Below are positions 23,753 through 31,339 of a stretch of DNA of 64,000 bases, in pieces. The position numbers were made by a program, and so were the translations under genes. The stretch spans positions 36,171-100,170 of the forward strand of contig CALABM010000066.1 in the NCBI GenBank assembly GCA_937885815.1. The letters are read 5' to 3'. Every line of letters begins with the position of its first letter. Position 1 is the first letter of the stretch. The stretch is from an uncultured Verrucomicrobiales bacterium (GTDB lineage: Bacteria; Verrucomicrobiota; Verrucomicrobiia; Verrucomicrobiales; Akkermansiaceae). The notes under the pieces are model-generated. The model was not told the origin of the DNA. It worked only from the letters and a program-made list of their open reading frames with translations, and did not search any database.

Positions 23753-24574
23753 ATGCTTGCCCGCTTCACACTTCTGCTGTTCATACTGCTTCCTCTGCTG
23801 AGTGAAGCCGCGGAGCTGAGGCGTCGCAGCACAACATCCGCCGCTGTGCAAGAAGCACAGGCACGCAGTAGTTTCAACACACTCGTTCTACAAACGATTC
23901 AGCATGACATGCCTTCCGGCGGCGGATATTCTGCCACCCCGGAGGACGTAGCACGTGCAGCAGAAGCCGGGGTAGAATGGAGCGAAGCTCTGCAAGGGCT
24001 GGTTATTTCTCCTCAACGAGCAGCCCCCACCTTCTGCTCAGCAGCCTGTTACATGGTGCTGCTGCGCTCACTTCAGCGCTGGGAAGCTGCCGTTGGCAGG
24101 CGCCTACCCTCTGATGCTTGGGAAGCCCTTGATATCAAGGGCAATCAGCCGGATGGCACCGGCGCTTGGGGAAGAGCCAACGCTAATGGCCCGGGATTGG
24201 CCATGCTGATACACGAGCTGAGCGCCGGCATCAACTTCCACGATGTGCGAATAGCCCGCCCGGGCGATTTCCTGAAAATCTTCTGGACTGAAAATATCGG
24301 TGCCGAGGAGCGCGGGCATCTGGTCGTATTCCTCGGGTTGGAACGCAAAAACGGCGCCATCAACCTGCGATACTGGTCTGCCAACAAGCCGGGAGGCTAC
24401 GGCGTACGAAGTGTACCGCTCAGCCGCATGCATCATCTCATCTTCACTCGCATCACTGCGCCTCAGAACTTCTCCCGCGCGAATAGACTGCGAGAGCACC
24501 ACAGCTGGCTGCACTCCATGCAGACACGCTCCTACACCTTCGGAGAGGTGCGCCGCGCATGCAACATCCGATAA
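23753..24574 (+). CDS. Secreted protein, possible NlpC/P60-type cysteine hydrolase
   Basis: A 273-residue exported protein with a signal peptide (MLARFTLLLFILLPLLSEAAE). From about residue 85 there is a pattern like a papain/NlpC-type fold: PTFCSAACYMVLLRSL places a cysteine at the start of a helix, ARPGDFLKIFW leads the first strand, GHLVVFLGLE gives a histidine on the second strand, and LRYWSANKPGGYG offers a polar residue. This Cys-His-polar order resembles peptidoglycan endopeptidases and amidases, but the match is by eye and no family is certain. It is the second gene after the lipoprotein and faces aroD tail to tail with 12 bases between. Confidence 0.6.
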   Translation: MLARFTLLLFILLPLLSEAAELRRRSTTSAAVQEAQARSSFNTLVLQTIQHDMPSGGGYSATPEDVARAAEAGVEWSEALQGLVISPQRAAPTFCSAACYMVLLRSLQRWEAAVGRRLPSDAWEALDIKGNQPDGTGAWGRANANGPGLAMLIHELSAGINFHDVRIARPGDFLKIFWTENIGAEERGHLVVFLGLERKNGAINLRYWSANKPGGYGVRSVPLSRMHHLIFTRITAPQNFSRANRLREHHSWLHSMQTRSYTFGEVRRACNIR

Positions 24575-24586
24575 AGGGAGAAACGC

Positions 24587-25264
24587 TCACACCGCCGTGC
24601 TGGCCAAAGCCCTCTTGCAGAGCGCGGCAGACCATTGACCGGGAGCCGTAGGCGTATTGCCCAAATATCCATATATCAGGCAGGAACCATGCTGAACATA
24701 CAGCAGGCGGCTCACGGCGCCCAGCGGGCCCATTCCCATGACGGCAAGCGGCCCGGTTGCCTCCCTCAGCAGCTGCACACCTACCATAATATCCTCAGCG
24801 GAATGAAGGCGCCAGGCAAACTTCACCACATCAGCCCCAAGAGACCGAGCGCGATCCTCTCGCTCCTTTAGAGTAGCAAGTGAGGGTGTTTTCTCAAAAT
24901 CATGATTGGAAGCGATGACGGTCACGCCCGCGGCCTTTGCCGCTTGTACCAGCGCCTGAGCATGCTCCAGCTGGGCCGTTTCCCAATCAATTGCAGTAGC
25001 GAGAGGAAGCAACTTCATGGCCAAGCTGAGACGCTGTTCTTCCGTCATAGAACGGCAGCCCCCTTCACTCTCGTGGCGTACAGTCAGCAGTACAGGGCAA
25101 GCCGGGCGCTGAGCCAGCAGACATTCCGGGCTGATATCCTCCGGCAAAGCATCCACTCGCAGCTCCACCCAGTCGCACTCGTTCACGACCTCAGGCTTTG
25201 CTGCCTCGCACCACGTCTGCCAATCGCTTACTGAACCCACCACTCTGTACTTCACGTCTTCCAT
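24587..25264 (-). CDS. aroD: 3-dehydroquinate dehydratase, type I
   Basis: A 225-residue type I dehydroquinase, which removes water from 3-dehydroquinate through a lysine Schiff base in the shikimate pathway. It has ELRVDAL (substrate-binding Glu/Arg), the HDF motif in ASNHDFEKTP with the catalytic histidine, the Schiff-base lysine in ADVVKFAW, and the C-terminal GPLGAVSRLLYVQHGSCLIYGYL-type loop followed by APGQW. The length is normal. The frame is open to 25327, but the promoter at 25274-25302 and the typical family start favour the ATG at 25264. The leader is only 2-3 bases. Confidence 0.9.
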   Translation of the reverse strand: MEDVKYRVVGSVSDWQTWCEAAKPEVVNECDWVELRVDALPEDISPECLLAQRPACPVLLTVRHESEGGCRSMTEEQRLSLAMKLLPLATAIDWETAQLEHAQALVQAAKAAGVTVIASNHDFEKTPSLATLKEREDRARSLGADVVKFAWRLHSAEDIMVGVQLLREATGPLAVMGMGPLGAVSRLLYVQHGSCLIYGYLGNTPTAPGQWSAALCKRALASTAV

Positions 25265-25273
25265 GCTTGCGGC

Positions 25274-25302
25274 ATTGTAACGGAAAGCCCGCTTGCTTGC
25301 AA
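25274..25302 (-). promoter_or_regulatory. Promoter of aroD
   Basis: Reverse strand -35 TTGCAA (25302-25297), 17 bp, -10 TACAAT (25279-25274), 9 bases to the ATG at 25264. Confidence 0.68.
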
Positions 25303-25326
25303 GCCAAATGATGGCATTCTTTAGCA

Positions 25327-25355
25327 TTGCACATCATAACGGCACATGATAGCAT
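25327..25355 (+). promoter_or_regulatory. Promoter of the Minf_1886-like gene (leaderless type)
   Basis: -35 TTGCAC (25327-25332), 17 bp, -10 TAGCAT (25350-25355), 6 bases to the ATG at 25362. A GTG at 25356 in frame touches the -10 and is not used. Confidence 0.68.
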
Positions 25356-25361
25356 GTGGGC

Positions 25362-25751
25362 ATGAAGCAGAGCTTTGAGCGAGCAGTGGAAATCCTGACA
25401 GAGCGTTACCCCGAATACACGGAGGAGGCGTACGAGTTTATGCGTGCCGGGCTGGACGCTGCCGCAGACAAATTCTGCAAGGACGACAAAAGCCCCCATC
25501 TGAGCGCCAAGGAGCTTTACCTTGGGGCCTGCGCCTATGCGCTGGATGAATACGGCCCGCTGGCCTCCCGCGTGCTGGAGTTCTGGGGCATCAGAAGCGC
25601 CGGTGACTTCGGCAATATCGTCTACAATCTCATCGAAGTCGGCATTTTCGGCAAGCAAAAGGGAGATTCCCGTGAGCAGTTCGATGAGCTGCCGGACTTA
25701 CAGGAAATCCTCAACGCTCCCTACGTCGGCGGCGTTTCTCCCCTCAATTGA
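25362..25751 (+). CDS. Minf_1886 family protein (Planctomycetes/Verrucomicrobia-restricted)
   Basis: A 129-residue acidic protein matching the small conserved family annotated as Minf_1886 or Verruc_Plancto-restricted protein. The pattern FERAVEILTERYPEYTEEAYEF, then HLSAKELYLGACAYALDEYGPLASRVLEFWGI, then the RSAGDFGNIVYNLIEVGIFGKQKGD segment is characteristic. Its function is unknown; it has no membrane segment or signal peptide. It is useful as a marker of the phylum. The agmatine deiminase gene follows after 20 bases, so they are probably co-transcribed. Confidence 0.82.
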   Translation: MKQSFERAVEILTERYPEYTEEAYEFMRAGLDAAADKFCKDDKSPHLSAKELYLGACAYALDEYGPLASRVLEFWGIRSAGDFGNIVYNLIEVGIFGKQKGDSREQFDELPDLQEILNAPYVGGVSPLN

Positions 25752-25771
25752 TTCCAATAGAGCACAATATC

Positions 25772-26821
25772 ATGAGTATACCTCAAGCTATGCAAGGTGA
25801 CCAGCTGCGCTGGCCTGCTGAATGGGAAAAACAGGAAGCCGTGTGGCTCTCATGGCCTCACCGTGAAGACTTGTGGCAGGGTGGCCTTGCCGAGCTGACC
25901 GGACATTATGCGGACTTGGCAGCTGCCATTGCCCCGCACGCTCAGGTGCGAATCAACGCAGCAACTCCCCTGCACAACAGCATCCGCAATCTGCTGGAGC
26001 TGAGAGGCGTACATAATTACGCTCTTTTCAATCACCCCACGAATGATGTGTGGTGCCGAGACCACGGCCCCATCTTCGTGCAGCGGCAGGATGGCCTCCG
26101 CCAGCTCGCGGACTGGACTTTCAACGCTTGGGGCGGCAAGTTCGCGCCATGGAATCTGGATAACGAAGTCCCCGCACGCATTGCAGAAAGCCTTCAGCTG
26201 CCGAGCCTGAAAAGCGAGCTCATACTGGAGGGCGGCGCTATCGAGGGTAATGGCGAGGGGCTTCTCATCACCACAGAGGCAGTACTGCTGAATCCGAACC
26301 GAAACCCGGGTGTTAGCAAGGCTGAAATCGAGGCTGAGCTTCACCGCATGATGGGCACCAAACAGGTATTCTGGCTTGGCTGCGGCATCGAAGGTGACGA
26401 CACGGACGGCCACATCGATGACATGGTGCGCTTCGTGAATCCGGAGGCAGTCGTCTCCATCGTGGAGCCGGATCCGCATTCCCCGCACTACCGCAACCTT
26501 GCAGAAAACAACGAACGCCTGCAAGACCTCCGCACGCCTTCCGGGCACCGCGTGGAGATTGTTCCCCTGCCCATGCCGCAGCCACTGGTGGCAAAGGACT
26601 GGCGCTTGGAACAGCTGCCCGCCAGCTACGCAAACTTCCTCATCTGCAATGGAGCCGTCATCGTGCCCATCTTCTGCCAGCCTAAGGAAGACGACCGAGC
26701 TCTGGGCATCCTGCGTGAATGCTTCCCGGGCAAGCAAGTCATTGGCTTTGATGCCCGCCGCCTCGTCATTGAGGGCGGAGCTATTCACTGCATTACCCAG
26801 CAGGAAATTGCGAGGAAATAA
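25772..26821 (+). CDS. aguA: Agmatine deiminase (porphyromonas-type peptidyl-arginine deiminase family)
   Basis: A 349-residue enzyme expected to hydrolyse agmatine to N-carbamoylputrescine and ammonia, a step to putrescine. It shows EAVWLSWPHREDLW, TNDVWCRDHGPIFV, the GGAIEGNGEGLLI segment with the active-site Glu region, GDDTDGHIDDMVRFV with the catalytic histidine, and the nucleophile cysteine in EGGAIHCITQQ (C340). These match AguA rather than secreted peptidylarginine deiminases; there is no signal peptide. The frame could begin at a TTG at 25748, but the ATG at 25772 is chosen because the upstream part has no family match and overlaps the preceding stop. No other agmatine-pathway gene is nearby. 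Confidence 0.88.
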   Translation: MSIPQAMQGDQLRWPAEWEKQEAVWLSWPHREDLWQGGLAELTGHYADLAAAIAPHAQVRINAATPLHNSIRNLLELRGVHNYALFNHPTNDVWCRDHGPIFVQRQDGLRQLADWTFNAWGGKFAPWNLDNEVPARIAESLQLPSLKSELILEGGAIEGNGEGLLITTEAVLLNPNRNPGVSKAEIEAELHRMMGTKQVFWLGCGIEGDDTDGHIDDMVRFVNPEAVVSIVEPDPHSPHYRNLAENNERLQDLRTPSGHRVEIVPLPMPQPLVAKDWRLEQLPASYANFLICNGAVIVPIFCQPKEDDRALGILRECFPGKQVIGFDARRLVIEGGAIHCITQQEIARK

Positions 26822-26878
26822 GCTTGTAGCAGAACGCAGTATATGTTACTCTGAGTACAGAATATAACGAGTATCGTC

Positions 26879-27814
26879 ATGACTGCATTCCAAGTCTCCC
26901 TGTTTTATACAGCTACTGCTGTGATGATATCATCAGCCTATGCTTCTGAAGGCTGGATGACGAATCTTCCTGCTGCCATGCAGCGAGCTGAGCAGGAAAA
27001 CAAGCTGGTACTAGTGGAGTTTACAGGCTCGGACTGGTGCACCGCCTGCTTAGCGCTGAAGCGAAATGTACTGAATAAACCGGAATTCCGAGAATGGGCC
27101 GGCGAGCACTTCATCTTTGTGGAGATAGACCTGCCTCAGAGCCCGGACTTCCCGGCAGAACAGAGAGCTCAGAATGAAGCCACCGCCGAGCACTATCAGG
27201 TAGGCGGCTTTCCCACCATCCTCATCCTTAACCCGCAGGGAAATGTTATCGGCGGATTCAGCGGAAGTGTCAGGGGAATACAAGAAGCAGTCCTTCCCTT
27301 GGAGAATGCACTGAAAGCAGACGAGCTCTACCACCAAGCAGCGCGGCTCAGCGGGCCGGAACGAGCTAGGGTTCTCTACCAAATCTACAGCAACTTCCCC
27401 GAGGGCAAGGGATTTGAGACGCCTAGGCGAACACTGCGAGACACCATCATTCAGGCGGACCCCGAAAACGTGACCGGTATCCATCACGATGCCGCAGTTC
27501 AGGAGCAAGCTCAGCGCTTTTTCCGAGAACGCGAAGCTCTGCCCATTCATAGCCCTACACTCGGAGAGCTGCTAGAACGCCAGCTAGCCGAAGCGCTGCC
27601 AGAGAATCGCCCCTCCGTCATGCTGGAGAGGTGCCAGTACGCCATGTGCACGGCAGAAACTGTGGATGACATCATAGCCGTAAAACAAATGTTTGAAGAA
27701 GTCATCCCCTTACTACCTGCTAGCGAAGCAGCTGATATTCGGCATTATGTGGACACCTACTTCAGCGATCCCGCCACCCTGCTGCAGATGCTTAAGGCCA
27801 GTCGTCCACGCTAA
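26879..27814 (+). CDS. Secreted thioredoxin-fold protein with WCTAC active site
   Basis: A 311-residue exported protein. A signal peptide ends near residue 22 (SSAYA/S). A thioredoxin domain of the thioredoxin_7/DUF255-like type follows, with the redox motif GSDWCTACLALK (C54, C57), the strand FIFVEIDLP and the cis-proline GGFPTILILNPQG. After about residue 150 comes an all-helical region of about 160 residues of unknown type (repeated RARVLYQIYSNFPE, RQLAEALPENRP) that might be a TPR-like or partner-binding domain. It is probably periplasmic and acts on disulfides. It is followed after 23 bases by two membrane proteins, which may be in the same operon. Confidence 0.78.
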   Translation: MTAFQVSLFYTATAVMISSAYASEGWMTNLPAAMQRAEQENKLVLVEFTGSDWCTACLALKRNVLNKPEFREWAGEHFIFVEIDLPQSPDFPAEQRAQNEATAEHYQVGGFPTILILNPQGNVIGGFSGSVRGIQEAVLPLENALKADELYHQAARLSGPERARVLYQIYSNFPEGKGFETPRRTLRDTIIQADPENVTGIHHDAAVQEQAQRFFREREALPIHSPTLGELLERQLAEALPENRPSVMLERCQYAMCTAETVDDIIAVKQMFEEVIPLLPASEAADIRHYVDTYFSDPATLLQMLKASRPR

Positions 27815-27837
27815 TCCCTCCGATTTACCTCAATCGT

Positions 27838-28653
27838 ATGTCTCGCCAGCGTCTCTACTACATCATCATGCCCGTGGTATTCATCGGTCTTTGGCTGATG
27901 CTCCTTCAGCACAGTTATCGTAAATCAGTGAAGAACGAATGGAACCAAATTGCAGCCCCATGGGCCGGTCCCATGCCGGATGATGCAGATGCGAACAAAA
28001 TCAACGGCACCCCCCTATACTTCATTTTCGATAATCCTGAGCGGAGAGAACAGATTTTACAAAAGCTCTCCATGGTTCCAATCACTGCCGACGAGCTTCG
28101 GCATGATGAGTTCCGTATCTGGCCGGGAGTCCGGCAAGTTTACCGAACCCAAGCCCCCATCACAGAAGAAGACAAGAGAGAAAGCGGATATTACGACCGT
28201 TCTTATCCTGTACTTATCAGCCTCATTAATGGTGAATGTATTTACTACCATGAAGACTGTAGTTCTTTCGCAACAGATAAAGACTCGCCCGTTCTCTCCA
28301 CACCAAACTATCCTGAATACGTTGGAGCCTCCTACGACCTCGATATCATCACTCTCCTGATAAGCTCATTCTACATTACCATACTTACCCCCATACTCTG
28401 CATAGCCCCCCGACTGTGGTTCACTCGAGGGAAACGTACGCCCTTCAGCCCTGCGACACTGATTCTGTGCCTAGTGCTGCCAATAGCGCTCTGTGCTTTG
28501 GCAATCGACCTGTCACGAATCTACCCCGAAGGACTGCTCTGGGTACCGCAGACGTTCCGCGCATGTAACCTCTGTGCCGTATGGGTACTAATACTTTACG
28601 GCATATCGACAATAATCATCTATCTTGCCCGACTCATACGGAAAAAAGCATGA
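27838..28653 (+). CDS. Unknown membrane protein, paralogue of the next gene
   Basis: A 271-residue protein with one N-terminal hydrophobic helix (about residues 8-24), a soluble domain of about 140 residues likely outside the cytoplasm, and three C-terminal hydrophobic helices (about 165-190, 205-225, 240-262). No family is recognised. It shares its architecture and several words with the following gene: a YxIxMP start, the AAPWxG motif at about residues 40-45, and CLVLP near the third helix. The last four bases overlap the next ATG (ATGA), so the two are translated together. Possible roles cannot be read from sequence. Confidence 0.65.
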   Translation: MSRQRLYYIIMPVVFIGLWLMLLQHSYRKSVKNEWNQIAAPWAGPMPDDADANKINGTPLYFIFDNPERREQILQKLSMVPITADELRHDEFRIWPGVRQVYRTQAPITEEDKRESGYYDRSYPVLISLINGECIYYHEDCSSFATDKDSPVLSTPNYPEYVGASYDLDIITLLISSFYITILTPILCIAPRLWFTRGKRTPFSPATLILCLVLPIALCALAIDLSRIYPEGLLWVPQTFRACNLCAVWVLILYGISTIIIYLARLIRKKA

Positions 28654-29435
28654 AAAGCGCCCTTCTTTACACCATCTTGATGCCCCTTGTTTACGCGTTG
28701 TTAATCTGGGGCGGGTATCAGCTTTCTCAGAATCCGCAATATCAATGGGAGGAGGAAGCAGCCCCTTGGCTGGGTGAGGCACCTCCCGGCCTGACACTCC
28801 GGAAAGTGCAAATCCCGGATGAAGCACCCTACAACGTCTATATCCTTCCGGCAACGGATGAAATGATTGAACGCTTCCGCAAGGCATTTCCTGCCGGAGA
28901 TAAAGGAACAACCTATATCGCCGAATTTCCGGAATGGAGCCGCGGTGGACTCAATGGCCTCAGGCCATTTCTTACTCCAAGCATACGAAAAACAAGGAGG
29001 GGAACTCTGGAAATCATCATCTCAAACCCCGGTGACATCGGCGACACCACATCCGCCCCCGTTATCACACCGCCGTACACCGAATATCTGAGTCGGCATC
29101 CTCAACTGGAGCTTGTCTGTGGTTTACTGCTGGGCATTGGCTCGTACCTATTTCCCTCACTCTTCTGCTGCATCGGGTACCTGTGGATTCAGCGCCGACG
29201 TGTACTAGGCTTTTATACGGCATACATCTGCCTCGTGCTGCCACTAGTAAGCTGCGGTATCTTATACATGGCAGAAATCCTGATTTTCGGTGGTTATGAT
29301 GGCATCATGAGCATGTTCGGCGCCGCTATATACGGGATGAGCAATGCCATATGCAGCAGCGCCCTGATAGGTATCACCGCGGTGATTCGCCTGCTGTGGA
29401 GAAGCCTCACTTCAGCACCTTCGCCGTCGTCTTAA
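28650..29435 (+). CDS. Unknown membrane protein, paralogue of the preceding gene
   Basis: A 261-residue protein with the same plan as its upstream neighbour: an N-terminal membrane helix, a soluble domain starting WEEEAAPWLGEAPP, and three C-terminal membrane helices (including LVCGLLLGIGSYLFPSLF and YICLVLPLVSCGILYM). The start is the ATG at 28650 that overlaps the preceding TGA; a longer frame beginning at 28581 runs inside the upstream gene. The 3' end overlaps the end of rnhC on the other strand by 29 bases. The pair looks like a tandem duplication that has since diverged strongly. Confidence 0.65.
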   Translation: MKSALLYTILMPLVYALLIWGGYQLSQNPQYQWEEEAAPWLGEAPPGLTLRKVQIPDEAPYNVYILPATDEMIERFRKAFPAGDKGTTYIAEFPEWSRGGLNGLRPFLTPSIRKTRRGTLEIIISNPGDIGDTTSAPVITPPYTEYLSRHPQLELVCGLLLGIGSYLFPSLFCCIGYLWIQRRRVLGFYTAYICLVLPLVSCGILYMAEILIFGGYDGIMSMFGAAIYGMSNAICSSALIGITAVIRLLWRSLTSAPSPSS

Positions 29436-30351
29436 AGTGCAGCTTTGCTACATCCCCCAAGCGTGTTTCGCCATGAGTAGCCACAAATGCCCGGGCTGCT
29501 TTGGTAACATGCGGAGCACAACCAAGAGGTAAATCACAACCACTGGCAGCAGCAGCCTCACGCATCCACTTCACAAAGCGGGCGCGCGCGAGAATGGACG
29601 CAGCTGCTACGGCCACATCACTCTCGCCCTTTGTGCGCTGGTCCAGCTGAACGGGTACATTCCGCTTCTTCAAAGCAGTCTTGAGTACCCATTCGTTCGC
29701 AAATTGATCACTGAGGGCACGCGGGCAGGAAGGGACTTTCTCATGCAAGGCAGCTATGACGCGAGCATGCCCCCATGCGAGAAGCTTGTTCAGATTTCCA
29801 AACTCAGCGTAAAGCTCATTATACCTCTTAGGCCCGATGCAGACCACCTCATACGCCACTCCGGGGAGAGCCATCACCTTGGCAGCTATGGAGGCAATCT
29901 TACGGTCATCCGGTATGGCCTTACTGTCTTGGCAGCCCAGCTTAACTAAAGCCTCAGCCGTGTTTTCATCAGAGTAAACCCCAGCTATAACCAATGGGCC
30001 AAAGTAATCACCCTTACCGCTCTCATCCACGCCGAAATGGGGCGTGATGTCCAGCGAAGACTTCATACTCTTCTGCGCTTTTGCCTCGGGAGTGGCAGCC
30101 TTACCGGTCACAGCAGAAATGCCGGATTTCGGGTCAATGAGCATCACAAACTCCATGAACTCATCCGCGCCGCTGCCCTGCACCAAAAGTTTTCCCTTCT
30201 TGGGATAGTACGCCACATTCACGCGGGGCCCCTCAAAACAGAAATCCGCATAATCCCGTGAACTCTCCTCATAACCTGCGCGCTCCTGCAGTTTTTTGCG
30301 AAGCGCTCTCGCCTCTATCAGGCTCAGCTGAACGGTGTGTTGATTCGCCAT
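29407..30351 (-). CDS. rnhC: Ribonuclease HIII
   Basis: A 314-residue type 2 RNase H of the HIII subgroup, which cuts RNA in RNA-DNA hybrids. The N-terminal 90 residues form the TBP-like substrate-binding domain typical of HIII (LSLIEARALRKKLQERAGYEES...RVNVAYYPKKGKLLVQG). The catalytic domain begins FGVDESGKGDYFGPLVIAG, with the aspartate/glutamate pair, then CQDSKAIPD, then DQRTKGESDVAVAAASILAR. The ATG at 30351 is chosen over an upstream frame that runs into the HU promoter region. The stop overlaps the convergent membrane-protein gene. Confidence 0.92.
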   Translation of the reverse strand: MANQHTVQLSLIEARALRKKLQERAGYEESSRDYADFCFEGPRVNVAYYPKKGKLLVQGSGADEFMEFVMLIDPKSGISAVTGKAATPEAKAQKSMKSSLDITPHFGVDESGKGDYFGPLVIAGVYSDENTAEALVKLGCQDSKAIPDDRKIASIAAKVMALPGVAYEVVCIGPKRYNELYAEFGNLNKLLAWGHARVIAALHEKVPSCPRALSDQFANEWVLKTALKKRNVPVQLDQRTKGESDVAVAAASILARARFVKWMREAAAASGCDLPLGCAPHVTKAARAFVATHGETRLGDVAKLHFKTTAKVLK

Positions 30352-30427
30352 ATCACACTTAAAATGCCCTCTATCGGAGCTTTCGTCAACAAAAAATGGC
30401 AACAAATCTTCTTTTTGTCCCTTGTTG

Positions 30428-30462
30428 ACGCAAAAAAAACACAGAACATGCTTTTTTTGCGT
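30428..30462. promoter_or_regulatory. Long A/T-tract inverted repeat between rnhC and the HU gene
   Basis: Perfect 11-base arms ACGCAAAAAAA (30428-30438) and TTTTTTTGCGT (30452-30462) around a 13-base centre. It covers the region where the HU promoter should lie: a possible -35 TTGCGT (30457-30462) with -10 TACGAT (30479-30484). It could be an operator, a curved-DNA site, or a hairpin terminator. Confidence 0.5.
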
Positions 30463-30521
30463 GCACAAGAGAAAAAAATACGATATAGTCACTCCGGCTT
30501 CTTCAACAAAGCAGAAAACTT

Positions 30522-30830
30522 ATGGCTAATACGATTACAAAACGAGAGCTTGTTAACAAGATCTGCGCCGAGACCCGCAGCAACCTTACGCAGAATGATG
30601 TCCTCGAGGTTATCCAGAAGACCGTTGATCTCATCATCGAGTCCTTGGGTAAGGGTGACCGCGTTGTTCTCCGTAACTTTGGCACCTTCTCCGTGAAGGA
30701 GGTTAAGGCCAAGATTGGTCGTAACCCCAAGGATCCCGGCAAGGATGTGCCGATTCCTGCCCGTTCCGTAGTTAAGTTCAAGGTTGGTAAGACCCTCAAG
30801 GAGGCTGCCGCCAAGGTTGAGGCTGAGTAA
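30522..30830 (+). CDS. hup: HU/IHF family DNA-binding protein
   Basis: A 102-residue nucleoid protein, slightly longer than HU (90). It has the helical N-terminal dimer part (TKRELVNKICAETRSNLTQNDVLEVIQKTVDLI), the central GDRVVLRNFGTFSVKEVKAKIGRNP, and the beta-arm with the DNA-intercalating proline in DVPIPARSVVKFKVGKTLKE. The family signature around GRNPKDPGKDVPIPAR is complete. It should bend and compact DNA. The gene is monocistronic, preceded by a large inverted repeat and followed by a terminator. HU and IHF cannot be separated by sequence alone here. Confidence 0.93.
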   Translation: MANTITKRELVNKICAETRSNLTQNDVLEVIQKTVDLIIESLGKGDRVVLRNFGTFSVKEVKAKIGRNPKDPGKDVPIPARSVVKFKVGKTLKEAAAKVEAE

Positions 30831-30885
30831 TTACAGGCACTAGCTTGATAATTCATCAGACATACCTACTAAACACTTCTGCAAG

Positions 30886-30910
30886 CCGTATCCGGAATGA
30901 CCGGATACGG
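30886..30910 (+). terminator. Terminator of the HU gene
   Basis: Perfect 10-bp stem CCGTATCCGG / CCGGATACGG with a 5-base loop, followed by TTTGTAACTTTTT. Confidence 0.85.
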
Positions 30911-30962
30911 TTTGTAACTTTTTGCCTGACCCAGTTTTTTTCACTTTATTTAACTTTTATGC

Positions 30963-30991
30963 TTGACAAAGCCGCCGGCCTCGTGTAGCAT
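30963..30991 (+). promoter_or_regulatory. Promoter of the tRNA-Lys/tRNA-Glu pair
   Basis: Perfect -35 TTGACA (30963-30968), 17 bp, -10 TAGCAT (30986-30991). It is followed by a GC-rich discriminator region (GCGGCGC a few bases downstream), as is usual for stringently controlled stable RNA promoters. Confidence 0.75.
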
Positions 30992-31018
30992 AGCGGCGCT
31001 GCAGCTGTAGCAAATAGT

Positions 31019-31091
31019 GCGCGGATAGCTCAGTCGGTAGAGCAGTAGACTTTTAATCTATTGGTCCCGGGTTCGAGTCCCGGTCCGCGTA
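31019..31091 (+). tRNA. tRNA-Lys (anticodon TTT)
   Basis: A 73-base cloverleaf: acceptor GCGCGGA/TCCGCGT, D-arm AGCTCAGTCGGTAGAGC, anticodon loop CTTTTAA with TTT, T-loop GGTTCGAGTCC region, discriminator A. The 3' CCA is not encoded. It is transcribed with tRNA-Glu 8 bases downstream. Confidence 0.96.
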
Positions 31092-31099
31092 CTTCACAT

Positions 31100-31171
31100 G
31101 TCCCCATCGTCTAGGGGTTAGGACATATGATTCTCAGTCATAGAACCGCGGTTCGAATCCGCGTGGGGATG
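31100..31171 (+). tRNA. tRNA-Glu (anticodon CTC)
   Basis: A 72-base cloverleaf: acceptor GTCCCCA/TGGGGAT, D-arm CGTCTAGGGGTTAGGACA, anticodon loop TTCTCAG with CTC reading GAG, T-arm CGCGGTTCGAATCCGCG, discriminator G. CCA is not encoded. Confidence 0.96.
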
Positions 31172-31178
31172 TAAGAGT

Positions 31179-31209
31179 AAGCTTCCGGAGAACCCGGAAG
31201 CTTTTCTTT
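31179..31209 (+). terminator. Terminator of the tRNA operon
   Basis: Perfect 10-bp stem AAGCTTCCGG / CCGGAAGCTT (31179-31203) followed by TTCTTTTTT. Confidence 0.88.
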
Positions 31210-31261
31210 TTTACAGTGTCATATTTGCAAGACGAATCCCTGTATAAGACACGGAATTCTC

Positions 31262-31290
31262 TTGCCAGCTGATACAGCATGGGGTAGAAT
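31262..31290 (+). promoter_or_regulatory. Promoter of the PpiD-like gene
   Basis: -35 TTGCCA (31262-31267), 17 bp, -10 TAGAAT (31285-31290). Leader of about 42 bases to the ATG at 31340. The open frame formally begins in the -35. Confidence 0.68.
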
Positions 31291-31339
31291 GCGCAAGTTC
31301 AGCGCGCAGGCGCGGGTAAACTCCACCTCATATCAGGCC

